DNA from: Loktanella sp. SALINAS62
Lineage (GTDB): Bacteria > Pseudomonadota > Alphaproteobacteria > Rhodobacterales > Rhodobacteraceae
Direction: 5' to 3'
NCBI RefSeq assembly: GCF_018263905.1
Contig: NZ_JAAFZU010000002.1
Coordinates: 62,001 to 126,000, forward strand
Length of the DNA stretch: 64,000 nucleotides
Position 1 is the first letter of the stretch, and each line of letters begins with the position of its first letter. The notes beneath the pieces are model-generated. The model was not told where the DNA came from. It made no database searches and saw only the letters and a program-made list of their open reading frames with translations. The position numbers were made by a program, and so were the translations under genes. Positions 50,844 to 59,660 of the stretch are shown piece by piece.

Positions 50844-52423
50844 CCGCACCCGCCATCGAGCTAAAGGGCATATCCAAGGCGTTCGGCCCCGTTCAGGCCA
50901 ACAAGGATATCAGCATCCGCGTCATGCCCGGCACGATCCACGGCATCATCGGGGAAAACGGCGCGGGCAAATCCACGCTGATGAGCATTCTTTACGGCTT
51001 TTACAAAGCCGATAAGGGCGAAATTCACATCGGCGGCAAGCGCACAGAGATTCCCGACAGCCAGTCCGCGATTGCGGCGGGGATTGGCATGGTTTTTCAG
51101 CATTTCAAGCTGGTCGAAAACTTTACCGTTCTAGAAAATATCATCCTTGGCGCCGAAGACAGCGGATTGCTGCGCCCGTCACTGGCGCGTGCGCGGCGCG
51201 AATTGCGCGCGCTGGCTGAAGAATACGAACTGAATGTCGATCCTGATGCCGTGGTCGAAGACATCGGCGTCGGGATGCAGCAGCGCGTCGAAATCCTGAA
51301 AGCGCTGTATCGGCAAGCAGACATCCTGATCCTGGACGAACCGACCGGCGTGCTGACCCCGGCAGAGGCGGATCATCTGTTCCGTATCCTTGAAAATCTG
51401 CGCCGCGAAGGCAAGACGATCATCCTGATCACCCATAAGCTGCGCGAAATCATGGATATCACGGACACCGTCAGCGTTATGCGCCGGGGTGAAATGACCG
51501 CGACGGTCAAGACGGCAGAGACATCTCCGGCGGAACTGGCGGAACTGATGGTGGGCCGCAAGGTGCTGTTGCGCGTGAATAAATCACCCGCGCGCGCCGG
51601 CGATGTCATTCTGGACGTCAAGGATTTGCACGTGACCGACGCCAAGGGCGTCCACCGGGTCAAGGGCGTCAGTTTTCAGGTCCGCGCAGGCGAAGTGCTG
51701 GGGATCGCCGGCGTGGCAGGCAATGGCCAAAGCGAGTTGCTGGAAGTGCTGGGCGGTTATGAAAAAGCCACCGGCACGATCACGATGAACGGCACGCCCA
51801 TCGACCTGACAGGGACCAAATCCGATGGTCAAAGCCGCCGCAGACGCGGCATCGCACACGTGCCCGAAGACCGGCAGGCCGAAGGTCTGATCATGGACTA
51901 CACGGCATGGGAAAATACCGCGTTCGGCTATCACCATGATGCGAAATACAGATCCGGGCTGTTCATGAACAACGGTGCGATCCTGGCCGACGCCACCGAC
52001 AAGATGAAACGGTTCGATGTTCGCCCCCCCGATCCGAAACTGGCGGCCAAAAGTTTTTCAGGCGGCAACCAGCAAAAGATCGTTCTGGCCCGCGAAATCG
52101 AACGTAACCCCGACCTGCTGCTGATCGGTCAGCCGACGCGGGGTGTCGATATCGGTGCCATCGAATTCATTCACGAACAGATCATCGCCCTGCGCGATCA
52201 GGGCAAGGCGATCCTGCTGGTGTCAGTGGAGCTGGAAGAAATTCTGGCCCTGTCCGACCGGATCGCGGTGATGTTCGACGGGCATATCATGGGCGAACGC
52301 GACCCGGCATCGACCAACGAAAAGGAACTGGGCCTGCTGATGGCCGGGATGACAGGCAATCCCGACACCGTCAGCGTCGACCAGATCGAAGACAACCTTG
52401 CCCATGTCGGCAGAAAGGGCTGA
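50840..52423 (+). CDS. Nucleoside-type ABC transporter ATP-binding protein (two ABC domains)
   Basis: A 527-residue fusion of two ABC cassettes, as in RbsA- and NupA/BmpB-type importers. The first domain has Walker A GENGAGKST near residue 37 and Walker B ILILDEPTGVLTP near 165. The second has a degenerate Walker A (GVAGNGQSE) but an intact signature, FSGGNQQK, near 410. It powers the two permeases that follow. ATG overlaps the previous stop. Confidence 0.94.
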   Translation: MTAPAIELKGISKAFGPVQANKDISIRVMPGTIHGIIGENGAGKSTLMSILYGFYKADKGEIHIGGKRTEIPDSQSAIAAGIGMVFQHFKLVENFTVLENIILGAEDSGLLRPSLARARRELRALAEEYELNVDPDAVVEDIGVGMQQRVEILKALYRQADILILDEPTGVLTPAEADHLFRILENLRREGKTIILITHKLREIMDITDTVSVMRRGEMTATVKTAETSPAELAELMVGRKVLLRVNKSPARAGDVILDVKDLHVTDAKGVHRVKGVSFQVRAGEVLGIAGVAGNGQSELLEVLGGYEKATGTITMNGTPIDLTGTKSDGQSRRRRGIAHVPEDRQAEGLIMDYTAWENTAFGYHHDAKYRSGLFMNNGAILADATDKMKRFDVRPPDPKLAAKSFSGGNQQKIVLAREIERNPDLLLIGQPTRGVDIGAIEFIHEQIIALRDQGKAILLVSVELEEILALSDRIAVMFDGHIMGERDPASTNEKELGLLMAGMTGNPDTVSVDQIEDNLAHVGRKG

Positions 52424-52426
52424 ACG

Positions 52427-53557
52427 ATGGATGTGATGCCAAAATGGGCCGAGGTTATTCTGGTGCCGCTGATATCGCTTTTGCTGGCGGCCATACTTTC
52501 GGCCATCGTGATTCTTGCGATCGGTGAAAACCCGTGGGACGCATTGAAATTGATGGTGGATGGCGCGCTGGGGTCGACCTATGGCTGGGGATACACGCTG
52601 TATTACGCCACCAATTTCATCTTTACCGGCCTTGCTGTCGCCATCGCGTTCCATGCGCGCATGTTCAACATCGGTGGCGAAGGTCAGGCAGTGCTGGGTG
52701 GGCTGGGCGTGGCGCTGGTCTGTCTGTATATCCCGTTTCCGCATTGGTCGCTGGCACTGATTGCGGCCAGCGTGGGGGCGGCATTGTTCGGCGCGGCATG
52801 GGCGTTCATTCCCGCGATCCTGCAGGCCAAACGCGGCAGTCATATCGTCATCACGACGATCATGTTCAACTTTATCGCCGCAGCCCTGCTGAACTATCTG
52901 CTGGTCGGGGCGCTGAAACCTGCTGGCAGCATGGAACCGGCGACGGGCAAATTTCCGGAATCGACGAACCTGCCCAGCTTTCAGGATATGTTCTCTTTTG
53001 GGGAAGCGACGCTTTTCCGTGGTGCCCCTGCAAATATCAGTTTTTTCGTCGCGGTGGCTGCCTGTATCGCCCTGTGGGCGCTGATCTGGCGCACCCGGCT
53101 GGGCTATGAGATTCGCGCCTTTGGCCATTCGGAATCCGCGGCAAAATACGCGGGCATCAGTCCGACAAAGATCATCGTGATCTCGATGCTGATTTCCGGC
53201 GGACTGGCGGGCATGATGGCGATCAACAATGTGCAGGGCGAAGCAGAACGTCTGGTGCTGAACGCCGTCGAGGGTGCGGGTTTCATCGGGATCGCCGTGG
53301 CGCTGATGGGGCGTAGCCACCCACTGGGTGTGTTTCTGGCAGCGATCCTGTTTGGCTTTCTATATCAGGGTGGCGCGGAACTGGCACTGTGGACGTCGAT
53401 CCCGCGCGAGCTGATCATCGTCATTCAGGCGCTGGTGATCCTGTTCACCGGTGCGTTGGACAACATGGTGCGTGGCCCGCTGGAACGCCTGTTCCTGCTG
53501 CGCCGCCAGCCGCCCAAACCCGACCGCAAATCGACCAGTGCCGAAGGGGCGAACTGA
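52427..53557 (+). CDS. Nucleoside-type ABC transporter permease 1
   Basis: A 376-residue permease of the BPD_transp_2 family with about ten membrane helices. FHARMFNIGGEGQAVLGGLG near residue 75 is the usual family signature for BMP-type importers, and the GMMAINNVQGEAERLVLNAVEGAGFIGIAVALMG region near 265-290 is also conserved. It starts four bases after the ATPase and overlaps the second permease by one base. It probably imports nucleosides together with the binding protein. Confidence 0.93.
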   Translation: MDVMPKWAEVILVPLISLLLAAILSAIVILAIGENPWDALKLMVDGALGSTYGWGYTLYYATNFIFTGLAVAIAFHARMFNIGGEGQAVLGGLGVALVCLYIPFPHWSLALIAASVGAALFGAAWAFIPAILQAKRGSHIVITTIMFNFIAAALLNYLLVGALKPAGSMEPATGKFPESTNLPSFQDMFSFGEATLFRGAPANISFFVAVAACIALWALIWRTRLGYEIRAFGHSESAAKYAGISPTKIIVISMLISGGLAGMMAINNVQGEAERLVLNAVEGAGFIGIAVALMGRSHPLGVFLAAILFGFLYQGGAELALWTSIPRELIIVIQALVILFTGALDNMVRGPLERLFLLRRQPPKPDRKSTSAEGAN

Positions 53558-54525
53558 TGGACCTGATCACCCTTTTGCAATTGCTGGATTCGACCCTGCG
53601 GCTGGCGACGCCGCTGCTGCTGGCCTGTCTGGCCGGGTTGTTTTCCGAACGTGCCGGGATTTTCGACATCGGGCTTGAAGGCAAGATGCTGGCCGCGGCG
53701 TTCCTGTCTGCGGCTGTCGCCTATGCCACAGGCAACGTGTGGGTTGGTCTGTTGGCGGGTATTTTCGCGTCACTGCTGCTGTCTGCCATTCACGGGCTTG
53801 CGTCGATCACCTTTCGCGGGAACCAGTTGATTTCGGGGGTGGCGATCAACTTCCTTGCGGCCGGTCTGACCGTCGTGATCGCGCAAAGCTGGTTTGCCCA
53901 AGGGGGGCGCACGCCGCAACTGTCGGGCGCGGGCCGGTTCAACCCGATCACCCTGCCCGGCGCAGATGCGCTGCGCGATGTGCCCATCCTTGGCCCGATC
54001 TATTACGAACTGATTTCAGGCCACACCATCATCGTCTATATGGCGCTGCTGATCGTGCCGCTGACCGCTTGGGTGCTGTTTTCCACGCGGTTTGGCCTGC
54101 GGCTGCGTGCGGTGGGTGAAAACCCCGCCGCCGTGGATACCGCTGGCGTCAGTGTCGTGGGTATGCGGTTTGCCGCTGTCGCAATCTGTGGCGTTTTGTG
54201 CGGCATCGCGGGCGCCTATCTGGCAACGGCACTGCAGGCCGGGTTCACCAAGGACATGAGTGCCGGACGCGGTTACATCGCGCTGGCGGCCCTGATTTTC
54301 GCGAAATGGCGCCCGGTTTATTGCCTGTGGGCCTGCCTGCTGTTCGGGTTCCTGCAAGCCATCGCGCTGCGGTCCGACCTGATCGAACGTGTCCTGCAGT
54401 TCAACATCCAGTCGCAATTGCTGGACGCCCTGCCCTATATCCTGACCGTCGTCATTCTGGCCGGGTTTGTTGGCAAAGCGGTACCACCCCGCGCGGGTGG
54501 CGAGCCCTATGTAAAAGAACGCTAA
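53557..54525 (+). CDS. Nucleoside-type ABC transporter permease 2
   Basis: A 322-residue permease with eight to ten membrane helices. It carries the partner signature SERAGIFDIGLEGKMLAAAF near residue 30 and a conserved RLRAVGENPAAVDTAG loop near 185. It is the last gene of the transport operon: binding protein, SnoaL-like, ATPase, permease, permease. No nucleosidase or deaminase gene is attached. Confidence 0.93.
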   Translation: MDLITLLQLLDSTLRLATPLLLACLAGLFSERAGIFDIGLEGKMLAAAFLSAAVAYATGNVWVGLLAGIFASLLLSAIHGLASITFRGNQLISGVAINFLAAGLTVVIAQSWFAQGGRTPQLSGAGRFNPITLPGADALRDVPILGPIYYELISGHTIIVYMALLIVPLTAWVLFSTRFGLRLRAVGENPAAVDTAGVSVVGMRFAAVAICGVLCGIAGAYLATALQAGFTKDMSAGRGYIALAALIFAKWRPVYCLWACLLFGFLQAIALRSDLIERVLQFNIQSQLLDALPYILTVVILAGFVGKAVPPRAGGEPYVKER

Positions 54526-54593
54526 CCCGCGTTTGACACTTTTGCGCGTAGCGCGTTTTGTAGGGGACAACAAAGTCCGCTGCCGGGACAGTC

Positions 54594-55511
54594 ATGCAGA
54601 TATATCTACCCATTGCCGAGGTATCGGTCGACGCTTTCCTGCTGTTGGGCTTGGGCGGTCTGGTCGGCGTGCTGTCGGGCATGTTCGGCGTCGGCGGCGG
54701 GTTCCTGATTACGCCGCTGCTGTTTTTTGTCGGCATTCCGCCCGCCGTCGCGGTTGCCACGTCCACCAACCAGATCGTCGCGTCCAGCTTTTCCGCACTG
54801 CTGGCGCATCTGAAACGCAAGACCGTCGACCTGCGGATGGGGTCGGTCCTGCTGGTCGGTGGCCTGATCGGGTCGACGCTGGGCCTGATCCTGTTCAACT
54901 ACCTGCGCAGTCTGGGTCAGGTCGACTTGCTGGTGAACCTGTTCTACGTGATCTTTCTGGGGATCATCGGTTTTCTGATGCTGTTCGAAAGCGTCAACGC
55001 CATCCGGCGCGCGCGCAACCCGGCGGGCAAACGCAAACCGCGGCGGCACCACAACTGGGTGCATAACCTGCCTTTCAAAATCAAATTCAGGGTGTCGGGG
55101 CTGTATATCTCTGTCGTGCCACCGCTGCTGGTGGGCGTGTTGGTGGGCGTCTTGTCCGCGATCATGGGGGTCGGGGGCGGCTTTATCATGGTGCCCGCGA
55201 TGATCTATCTTCTGGGCATGCCGACCAAGGTGGTGATCGGCACATCACTGTTCCAGATCCTGTTCGTCACATCCTATACCACGATGCTGCATGCCACGAC
55301 GAACTATACCGTCGATATCGTGCTGGCGTTGCTTTTGATCGTGGGCGGCGTGATCGGTGCGCAGTTCGGCACAATACTCGGCCTGAAGCTAAAGGCCGAA
55401 CAACTCCGCATCCTGCTGGCGTTGCTGGTGTTGCTGGTCTGCGGCAAGCTTGCACTGGATCTGCTTTTGCAACCGTCAGAGCTGTATTCCGTCAGCGTGG
55501 GGGAAATCTGA
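54594..55511 (+). CDS. TauE/SafE (TSUP) family anion exporter-like protein
   Basis: A 305-residue membrane protein with eight or so helices in two repeats. Each repeat has the family motif: GMFGVGGGFLITPLL near residue 28 and GVGGGFIMVPAMIYLLG near 190. TSUP proteins are proposed to move sulfite, sulfonates or related sulfur anions across the inner membrane. The stop overlaps the next gene (TGATG), and the pair is often found together in Rhodobacterales as I recall. Confidence 0.9.
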   Translation: MQIYLPIAEVSVDAFLLLGLGGLVGVLSGMFGVGGGFLITPLLFFVGIPPAVAVATSTNQIVASSFSALLAHLKRKTVDLRMGSVLLVGGLIGSTLGLILFNYLRSLGQVDLLVNLFYVIFLGIIGFLMLFESVNAIRRARNPAGKRKPRRHHNWVHNLPFKIKFRVSGLYISVVPPLLVGVLVGVLSAIMGVGGGFIMVPAMIYLLGMPTKVVIGTSLFQILFVTSYTTMLHATTNYTVDIVLALLLIVGGVIGAQFGTILGLKLKAEQLRILLALLVLLVCGKLALDLLLQPSELYSVSVGEI

Positions 55512-56263
55512 TGCTGCGCCTGTTGCTGTTGTGCCTTTGCTTTGCCGGTGCGGCGCGCGCCGAAACCATCGTGTTGGGGCTTAGCCAGGATTCCGTGTCG
55601 ATCACCGCGACATTCGATGGCGACGACATCCTGATTTTCGGTGCGGTGCGCCGCGACGCGCCGGCACCCACCCAAAGCGGCGATCTGGGCGTCATCATCA
55701 CCGTGGCTGGCCCCGATCAACGCCTGTCCGTCTATCGCAAGGCGCGACGGCTGGGCATCTGGGTCAATACACAAGAGGTAGAGGTCGATCACGCGCCGTC
55801 GTTCTACGCGGTCGCCACATCCGGCCCGATACGGGATGTCCTGCGCGACACATCAGACCTGCGCGACAGCATTACGATCCCCCGCGCAATCCGGTCGGTC
55901 GGCACCGGGGTCTACGACAGCGAGGCGTTCATCGAAGCGCTGATCCGCATTCGCGGAAACGCAGACCTGTATCAAACACAAATCGGCGGCGTCGATCTGG
56001 AACAGGACACGCTGTTCCGCGCGTCATTCGACCTGCCCGCTAACCTGACCGAAGGCGATTACGTCGCGCGAATCTTTCTGACCCGCGACGGTGTTCCGAT
56101 CGACGAATCCAGCACGATCATTCCCGTGCAAAAGGTCGGGCTGGAACGCTGGCTGTATAACCTGGCCCATGCGGACCCGCTGATTTACGGGTTTTTGTCG
56201 CTGATTATCGCAGCGGCGGCAGGCTGGGCCGCATCCGCCGGGTTCGCGATGCTGCGGCGTTAA
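55511..56263 (+). CDS. TIGR02186 family periplasmic/membrane protein
   Basis: A 250-residue protein with a signal peptide (MLRLLLLCLCFAGAARA, about residues 1-17), a beta-rich periplasmic domain containing ALGL-type strands (GLSQDSVSITATFDGDDILIFGAV), and one C-terminal membrane helix near 225-245. This matches the alphaproteobacterial TIGR02186 type. It is translationally coupled to the TSUP gene, so it is probably an accessory subunit. The function has not been shown. Confidence 0.8.
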   Translation: MLRLLLLCLCFAGAARAETIVLGLSQDSVSITATFDGDDILIFGAVRRDAPAPTQSGDLGVIITVAGPDQRLSVYRKARRLGIWVNTQEVEVDHAPSFYAVATSGPIRDVLRDTSDLRDSITIPRAIRSVGTGVYDSEAFIEALIRIRGNADLYQTQIGGVDLEQDTLFRASFDLPANLTEGDYVARIFLTRDGVPIDESSTIIPVQKVGLERWLYNLAHADPLIYGFLSLIIAAAAGWAASAGFAMLRR

Positions 56264-57795
56264 TCGTCGGTCGCTTCTGCCTGCAACACCAACGGCGCCG
56301 GGCCGCTTTGCAGATCATCGACCCGCAGGACCGGCGTCTCGGGCTTGCCCAACCGGTTACGGACGACCCAGCGCAACTGTGTTTCCGCACGCGTGATCGC
56401 CACATAGGCCAGCCGTTTCCACAGGGGTTGGCCTGCCTCGACGCGACCCATGCGGGACGCCATTTCAATATCGGGGGCAAAGACCTGCACGGTATCCCAT
56501 TGCGATCCTTGCGCCTTGTGGATCGTGACGGCGGCACCATGCAGGAACGTCGCCCCCATCTTGGCGGCAAAGGGGATGAACGGTTCTTCGTCGCCTTCGT
56601 GTTCGATCTTGACGATGCTGGCCGCCGACATTTGCGGATCAAGCGCACCGATGACGTGTAACCGGCTGAAACCCGGTCGCTTGCCCGGTCCCAGATAAAC
56701 CACCTGTGCGCCTTTGATCAGACCGCGCGCTTCCAGATCAAGACGCTTCTTGCGGTGCTTCATCGGCAGTTCAATACCGTCGCAGATCAGCGGTTCGCCT
56801 TCCAGCAGGCTGTCACTGGGCGCGTTGAATGCGGCCCGAAAGGCGTGGATCAGGCGGATGCGCGTCTTGTTCGTCCAGACCAGCACCGGGGACCGCGCCA
56901 TCAAATCGGATTCGACCCGCTGCGCCATGACGACCCGTTCGTCCCGCGCCGCCGCATCCGCAACCATCCGTTCAAAGTGGTAGAAATCCAACATCGGATC
57001 AGCCAGCGCATGGGCCAGATCAAGGATCGGGTTATCCGCGTCTTGACGGTGAATCCGGCTAAGTGTCTGGACGCGACTGGCTGGCAGCGTTTCGAACACC
57101 ATGCCACCACTGGATTGCACCGGCGGCAACTGTGCCGGATCACCGAACAGCAAAAGCGTCGGAAAAATCTCGCGCAGGTCCTGAAACTGCTTTTCGTCCA
57201 GCATAGACGATTCGTCGACGAACCCGATGTCCAACGGTTCTTCGCGCCGTTTCCAGCCGGTGATGAAATCACTACCGCGCAGGCCGGCAGCGGCGAGTGC
57301 GGCAGGGATGGATTTGTGCAGCTCATAGGACGCGGCGGCCCGGTCAAGCGACAGATCGGTCAGGCCCTCGATTTCGGGCCGTTCGCCCTGCCCGGCCAGC
57401 CATTCCGCGACGCGTTCGTATTCGGGATCGTAAACAGGGGTGTACAGGATGCGGTGAATCGTCGTGGCGGGCACACCGCGATTGCGCAGCACGCTGGCCG
57501 CCTTGTTTGTCGGCGCAAGGATCGCAAGTGTGCGGCGGTTGGTGCGCTTTTTGCTTTCGTAATCGCCCGATACGATATCGACGCCTGCCTGTTCAAGTGC
57601 GCGGTACAATGCGGCCAGCAACATGGTTTTGCCACTGCCCGCCTTGCCGATGACCGCCATCACGTCGGACGCATCGGTCTGTGGCGGTTGCAACAGGTCG
57701 CCGTCCAGATCAACGCCCGCCTGCCGCAGGATCAGGGCCACGTTGTCCCAAGCCTGCGCCTGATCATCGGAAAAAGTAATCGCGGGGGATGTCAT
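56260..57795 (-). CDS. RecD/Dda-like superfamily 1 DNA helicase
   Basis: A 511-residue ATPase. Motifs in order: Walker A GKAGSGKTM near residue 50, motif Ia LAPTNKAASVLR, Walker B FVDESSMLD, motif III GDPAQLPPVQ, the SH3-like insert and VTIHKAQGSQWDTV near 430, and motif VI YVAITRAET. This is an SF1B layout without nuclease. The role is presumably DNA repair or replication restart. It overlaps the convergent TIGR02186 gene by four bases and follows luxI by 41 bases, with a GGGGCG/CGCCCC inverted repeat next to its ATG. Confidence 0.88.
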   Translation of the reverse strand: MTSPAITFSDDQAQAWDNVALILRQAGVDLDGDLLQPPQTDASDVMAVIGKAGSGKTMLLAALYRALEQAGVDIVSGDYESKKRTNRRTLAILAPTNKAASVLRNRGVPATTIHRILYTPVYDPEYERVAEWLAGQGERPEIEGLTDLSLDRAAASYELHKSIPAALAAAGLRGSDFITGWKRREEPLDIGFVDESSMLDEKQFQDLREIFPTLLLFGDPAQLPPVQSSGGMVFETLPASRVQTLSRIHRQDADNPILDLAHALADPMLDFYHFERMVADAAARDERVVMAQRVESDLMARSPVLVWTNKTRIRLIHAFRAAFNAPSDSLLEGEPLICDGIELPMKHRKKRLDLEARGLIKGAQVVYLGPGKRPGFSRLHVIGALDPQMSAASIVKIEHEGDEEPFIPFAAKMGATFLHGAAVTIHKAQGSQWDTVQVFAPDIEMASRMGRVEAGQPLWKRLAYVAITRAETQLRWVVRNRLGKPETPVLRVDDLQSGPAPLVLQAEATDD

Positions 57796-57836
57796 GGGGC
57801 GACACTACCTGTGCAAGGACGCCCCTGCCAGCGCAA

Positions 57837-58466
57837 TCAGGCCACAAGCGGAGGCGTAACGGGGCGGCCAAAAGCGCGGCGGAACCACAGTTCCGACACA
57901 TCCGATGACACACCCGCACGGCGCAGCACCCTGAGTCGATCCGTCGGACGATAGGGCCAAAGGCCGACGCTGATTCGGTCGCGGCCTGTTCCGCTGCTGC
58001 CCAAGACCTGCGGTGCGGCACCAATGGCATTGTAGATGCGGATCATCCGCGCGTCGAACACGCCCAGCAAATGCGTCAGACCGTGGCCGCGCATCAACTC
58101 TCCGCCTGCCAGCATCAGGATTCCAGCCACTTTGACAGTGGCATCGGGCGCCAGACAAAAGCGCGTGCATTCCCAGATCAGGGGGGAATCGATGGTGCAG
58201 TCCAGCAAGCCTGCAAAATGGTCTGTCACCATGGTCCGCCCATCCATCGGCAGAAACCGCATTGACCCACCGTGCACACCGGGCGCGGGTTCCCAGATCA
58301 CATAAAGCGGGTTCAGCCCATCGTATGCGTCGCATTCGCCGCCATTTTCATCGACGTTGACATTCCAGCCCAGCCGGTCGTGAAACTGCGTGGCGCGGTC
58401 GCGGTGCATCGCATCGCGCAGCGCCGGATAGCTGCGCAATTCGGCACCATATAGGTATCTGATCAT
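57837..58466 (-). CDS. luxI: Acyl-homoserine-lactone synthase (LuxI family)
   Basis: A 209-residue AHL synthase. The invariant residues are present: Arg24, Phe28, Trp34, Asp46, Asp49, Arg70, Phe84, Glu99 and Arg102. It should make an acyl-homoserine lactone from S-adenosylmethionine and an acyl donor. Acyl length cannot be predicted. The start has AAAGG eight bases upstream. It follows luxR by 48 bases on the same strand; I see no convincing lux box between them. Confidence 0.93.
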   Translation of the reverse strand: MIRYLYGAELRSYPALRDAMHRDRATQFHDRLGWNVNVDENGGECDAYDGLNPLYVIWEPAPGVHGGSMRFLPMDGRTMVTDHFAGLLDCTIDSPLIWECTRFCLAPDATVKVAGILMLAGGELMRGHGLTHLLGVFDARMIRIYNAIGAAPQVLGSSGTGRDRISVGLWPYRPTDRLRVLRRAGVSSDVSELWFRRAFGRPVTPPLVA

Positions 58467-58514
58467 CGGTCCGGCCTTTTCAGGGGAAAGACCGTTACCT
58501 TTTGTCAGCGATGG

Positions 58515-59324
58515 TTAGTGATTGCCTGCAAGTGCGGTTGCTGGATCGGTGGTTTGCGCAACGCTGCGGCCCGGCCAATCACCTTTGGCGTCGCGGATCG
58601 CCCCGCCGCTGACGATCAGCCCTTCGGTCAGGGCGCGGGCCACGGCATGATCGGTATTCAGCGCGCCCAGCTTCAACCGTGCGCTTTCAATGTAACTTCG
58701 CAGGGTGTGTTCCGAAATCTTCAGAATTTCGGCCGCCTGACTACGGGCATAGCCCATGGCAAGGAACGTCAGTGCGTCGACTTCTCTGGGTGACAGCTGG
58801 ATGGTCGGTTGCGGTGACCGCCCCTGTCGTAATTGCAGCGCCTTGTCGTTCAGCACATGCGCGACAAGGATCAGGTCGCGCTGATGGGTGCCTGTGAAAT
58901 CGTCCCACTCTGGGTCCGTACACGTGCTGGACACGGTAAACAGCGCGAACTGGCCATTGGGGCCACGGATCGGAATCGAAAACCCCTGATTGCCAATCCC
59001 ATGGGCCAGCGCGTCGCGTCGCAGATCCCGTGCGGCGCGCGACGACCAATCTAGGCTTTTCCAGTCCACCGGGCGGAACCGCTGAAAGCAGCCCAACACG
59101 ACCGGATCAATGCGAATATAATCGCGGTCCTGATAACGCTGCGCCCACGCAGGGGCATAGGTCCCAAACCCGAATTGTTCGCCATCGACGCTGATCCAAT
59201 GATAAACTAGATGATCGACACCAAGCGCCGTGCGCAGTTTGATCGCGCATTCCTGAAGCTCGGTTAACGTATCCGCGGCTTCAAGCGCTGCCAGACAGGA
59301 TCGTGGGGTCGTTCTGGTCTCCAT
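58515..59324 (-). CDS. luxR: LuxR family quorum-sensing regulator
   Basis: A 269-residue regulator. The autoinducer-binding domain is at about 15-165, with the signature YHWISV... WAQRYQDRDYIRIDPVV and later Trp residues. The C-terminal LuxR helix-turn-helix is at about 180-240 (LSPREVDALTFLAMGYARSQAAEIL). The start lies 44 bases inside the upstream small ORF, so it is probably translated by coupling. The C-terminal 30 residues extend past the usual family end. Confidence 0.92.
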   Translation of the reverse strand: METRTTPRSCLAALEAADTLTELQECAIKLRTALGVDHLVYHWISVDGEQFGFGTYAPAWAQRYQDRDYIRIDPVVLGCFQRFRPVDWKSLDWSSRAARDLRRDALAHGIGNQGFSIPIRGPNGQFALFTVSSTCTDPEWDDFTGTHQRDLILVAHVLNDKALQLRQGRSPQPTIQLSPREVDALTFLAMGYARSQAAEILKISEHTLRSYIESARLKLGALNTDHAVARALTEGLIVSGGAIRDAKGDWPGRSVAQTTDPATALAGNH

Positions 59325-59478
59325 TTGTCCGATCCGTCACCTTTTCCGGTGCCGCCGCGATTTCAGCCGAGGCAACGATGGCTGCTTCCCGCATGCGGTC
59401 AGCAACCAGTGGTAATCCATTCTGGGTGGCAAAGTTTTCCAGATCGGCGAGCACGTCGATGATCCATCTTTGACCCAC
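59281..59478 (-). CDS. Small conserved-looking protein upstream of luxR
   Basis: A 65-residue protein if translated from GTG 59478; an ATG at 59487 would abut the GAAGGG ribosome site, while this GTG is nine bases away. It begins MGQRWIIDVLADLENFATQNGLP-like (17 residues after the start are clearly helical) with a pattern of DVL.DL..FA...GL that I recall from small ORFs before luxR in roseobacters. It overlaps luxR by 44 bases. The function is unknown; coupling or feedback on LuxR translation is possible. Confidence 0.6.
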   Translation of the reverse strand: MGQRWIIDVLADLENFATQNGLPLVADRMREAAIVASAEIAAAPEKVTDRTNGDQNDPTILSGSA

Positions 59479-59500
59479 GGCAACCATCCCTTCAAAGTCG

Positions 59501-59515
59501 TTAACAGATCGTTAA
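59501..59515. promoter_or_regulatory. CtrA-type box upstream of the luxR operon
   Basis: TTAAC-AGATC-GTTAA is a perfect TTAA-N7-TTAA site, flanked to make GTTAAC-N5-GTTAAC (59500-59516). It lies about 22 bases before the small ORF start. CtrA control of quorum-sensing genes is known in roseobacters (Dinoroseobacter). Binding here is predicted only. Confidence 0.65.
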
Positions 59516-59615
59516 CGCCATATCTTAACATTTACCTTTTGTGATCGCCTACCCACCGCTTTGCGCCCGTCTTTTATGGGGGAGCGTCCCACCGTAAGGC
59601 CCCGGAAACAATAAA

Positions 59616-59636
59616 GCCCGCCCCTGTCGGGCGGGC
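59616..59636 (-). terminator. Intrinsic terminator of ccr
   Basis: On the minus strand, GCCCGCCC and GGGCGGGC form an 8-bp stem with a 5-base loop, followed by TTTATTGTTT. It is 25 bases after the ccr stop and separates ccr from the luxR operon. Confidence 0.9.
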
Positions 59637-59660
59637 CTTATGTGTCATGTAAGGGCGGGA

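Noticed and set aside
58467-58514. A lux box upstream of luxI
   Set aside because: Only ACC and GGT ends at unsuitable spacing are seen, without the usual 18-20 bp dyad.
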